From: Glaciecola siphonariae
GTDB taxonomy: Bacteria > Pseudomonadota > Gammaproteobacteria > Enterobacterales > Alteromonadaceae
Assembly (NCBI RefSeq): GCF_042652645.1
Contig: NZ_JBHSGU010000002.1
Coordinates: 1,364,001 to 1,428,000, forward strand
Length of the DNA: 64,000 nt
Direction: 5' to 3'
Under the pieces are notes generated by a model. That model was not told the origin of the DNA, ran no database searches, and saw nothing but the letters and a program-made list of their open reading frames with translations. The position numbers and the translations under genes were made by a program. Shown one piece after another: positions 62,314 through 64,000 of the stretch. The number at the start of each line of letters is the position of its first letter. Within the stretch, counting starts at the first letter, position 1.

Positions 62314-64000
62314 ATGACTATGAATAGTTTAATTAGCCAAGTGAACAGCATCGAAGCGATTAGCGATGTTGCTGCTTTCAAGGAATGTGTGGCGCAAAGC
62401 TATCAGTGGCTTGACAGCAATTTTAACAATGTTCACGTAGATGAATTGGTTGTAGCGCGCTCGCATTTTACCGACGCTCTGCTGTGTCACGCATGGCAGC
62501 TACTCGGCTTACACCAGCAAAAACATTTAACACTGTGCGCTGTGGGCGGTTATGGACGCGGCCAACTGCAGCCGTATTCCGACATCGACTTGCTCATTCT
62601 GAGTAAATCGAGTTTGGCAAAACGGGTTCAAGATAGCTTAAGTCAGTTTATTACCTTTTTGTGGGACATTAAGTTAGAAATTGGGCAGTCGGTTCGCACC
62701 ATCAAAGAAACCGTAGTGCAAGCTAAAGACGACGTTACCATTGCTACTAATTTAGTCGAAGCAAGACGCCTATGCGGATGCGAGGCTACTTTTGCTGCTT
62801 TAATGGACAAAATAAACACGCAAAAGTTATGGTCGAGTAAAGCGTTTTTCTTGGCAAAGCTTGACGAGCAGAGTAAGCGCCACCGAAAATTTAACGGCAC
62901 ATCGTATAATCTCGAACCAAACGTCAAAGAAAACCCCGGATGCTTAAGAGACATTCAAAACGTAGGATGGGTGGCTAAAAAGCATTTTTGTGAATACGAC
63001 GGCATGACGCTTATTGGCCACGGTTATTTTACCGAACTTGAGCACGCTGAACTGATCGAATGTCGGTCTAACCTCTGGCAAATTCGGTTTGCCCTTCATT
63101 TAATTGCCGGGCGAAGTGAAAATAGACTGCTGTTTGATTATCAGCCCGATGTAGCCGAGCGTCTCGGCTTTGGTGAAGGTAAGGCCGGCGTTGAAAAGAT
63201 GATGAAGCACATGTTTCGAATTGTGCGCCGAGTGTCTGAGCTTAACAGCATGCTTTTACAGCGCTTTCATCAAGACATTCTGGGCATCAGCAATACAAAA
63301 GCCACCGTTCTTGACGATGACTTTTACGTTAAAGATGGTTTGATAGGCCCTCGCCACGACAACTGTTTTCAAACACCGCAGGCCATCCTCGATTTTTTAT
63401 TCGTGATTAAAGCAAACCCTACAATTAGTGGTTTGGATGCCGACTGCATTCGTCAGTTACGTAACGCCAGACGTGCGTTTCAGACCAGCTACTATTGCAC
63501 CATACCTGAGTGCAGAACAAAGTTTGTGGAATTGGTGAGCGACCCCAGCTTTTTTGATTTGGGCTGGGACATTATGTATCAAACCGGTATCTTACAGTCG
63601 TATTTACCTGAATGGGACAAAATTGTTGGCATGATGCAGTTTGACCTGTTTCATGCCTACACGGTAGATGAACATACCCACCGTTTGGTTAAGCATGTTA
63701 GACGCTATTACACAGAGGGTGCCGAATTTCCGAGGTGTTCACGCATTGTCAAAAATTTAGACGAACACCGCGTGCTGTTTATTGCCGCAATCTTTCACGA
63801 CATCGCAAAAGGCCGAAATGGCGACCACTCTAAGTTAGGCGCCAAGGATGTGCTCGATTTTTGCCAGTCTCACGGCATTCCAGATAAACAGGCAAGCATT
63901 ATTGCATGGCTAGTAGAGCAGCACTTGCTGATGTCGGTTGTTGCCCAGCGAAGAGATATTTATGACCCTGAGGTTATCAAAGAATTTGCTACTGAGGTAA
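62314..64000 (+). CDS. glnD: Bifunctional uridylyltransferase / uridylyl-removing enzyme GlnD (5' part)
   Basis: The frame is open from ATG 62314 to the window edge (562 codons), so the C-terminal part, including the ACT domains, is outside. The nucleotidyltransferase site is CAVGGYGRGQLQPYSDIDLL near residue 80-100. LEPNVKENPGCLRDIQNVGW is the linking GlnD motif. The HD domain begins with VDEHTHRLVKHVRRYY and IAAIFHDIAKGRNGDHSKLG. GlnD uridylylates PII proteins when glutamine is low and reverses it when high, controlling nitrogen assimilation. ATG 62320 is an alternative start. Position after map matches other gammaproteobacteria. Confidence 0.95.
   Translation, partial: MTMNSLISQVNSIEAISDVAAFKECVAQSYQWLDSNFNNVHVDELVVARSHFTDALLCHAWQLLGLHQQKHLTLCAVGGYGRGQLQPYSDIDLLILSKSSLAKRVQDSLSQFITFLWDIKLEIGQSVRTIKETVVQAKDDVTIATNLVEARRLCGCEATFAALMDKINTQKLWSSKAFFLAKLDEQSKRHRKFNGTSYNLEPNVKENPGCLRDIQNVGWVAKKHFCEYDGMTLIGHGYFTELEHAELIECRSNLWQIRFALHLIAGRSENRLLFDYQPDVAERLGFGEGKAGVEKMMKHMFRIVRRVSELNSMLLQRFHQDILGISNTKATVLDDDFYVKDGLIGPRHDNCFQTPQAILDFLFVIKANPTISGLDADCIRQLRNARRAFQTSYYCTIPECRTKFVELVSDPSFFDLGWDIMYQTGILQSYLPEWDKIVGMMQFDLFHAYTVDEHTHRLVKHVRRYYTEGAEFPRCSRIVKNLDEHRVLFIAAIFHDIAKGRNGDHSKLGAKDVLDFCQSHGIPDKQASIIAWLVEQHLLMSVVAQRRDIYDPEVIKEFATEV

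Overview
The window reads as chromosomal DNA of a marine gammaproteobacterium of the Alteromonadales, most like an Alteromonadaceae member. The basis is the gene order map / rpsB-tsf-pyrH-frr-uppS-cdsA-dxr-rseP-bamA-skp / fabZ-lpxA-lpxB-rnhB-dnaE-accA-tilS, the purL/mltF/tadA neighbourhood, moderate GC content, and a TonB-receptor-centred polysaccharide locus with the tryptophan-halogenase/SapC/cupin trio common in such marine bacteria. Species cannot be named from the sequence alone. No tRNA, rRNA, CRISPR array or insertion sequence was found.

Region 1 (1-2304): a zinc alcohol dehydrogenase gene divergent from an AraC-type regulator. Region 2 (2335-24246, all on the minus strand): a beta-glucan (laminarin-type) utilisation locus. 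In transcription order it holds a LytS-type histidine kinase, a LytTR response regulator, a GH3 beta-glucosidase/exoglucanase, a 1706-residue secreted protein joining a GH16 laminarinase to a C-terminal di-heme cytochrome oxidoreductase, a CBM6/crystallin/GH19 chitinase-like enzyme, a lipoprotein GH16 with four tandem binding modules, a TonB-dependent receptor, a flavin-dependent halogenase-like protein, SapC and a JmjC/cupin-8 protein. The inferred flow is: surface and secreted GH16 enzymes cut beta-1,3-glucan, oligosaccharides enter through the TonB receptor, and GH3 releases glucose. The GH19 member hints at mixed glucan/chitin material such as fungal or diatom walls.

Region 3 (24337-38577): stress and envelope genes (YqjD/YqjE-like set, HAD phosphatase, SmrA), purL, mltF, tadA, small proteins, a Rof-like protein, a Kef-type antiporter and a diguanylate cyclase. 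Region 4 (38705-58455, minus strand): the conserved outer-membrane, lipid A, isoprenoid and translation cluster from tilS up to rpsB. lpxD is absent from its usual place between skp and fabZ, where a strong terminator sits instead. Region 5 (58456-64000): an rpsB leader, a sulfatase with two N-terminal Trp-Ala-Cys modules lying between rpsB and map, then map and the 5' part of glnD.

The most unusual items are the GH16-di-heme oxidoreductase fusion, the missing lpxD, a roughly 150-bp nested inverted repeat inside the glucan locus, and the modular sulfatase.
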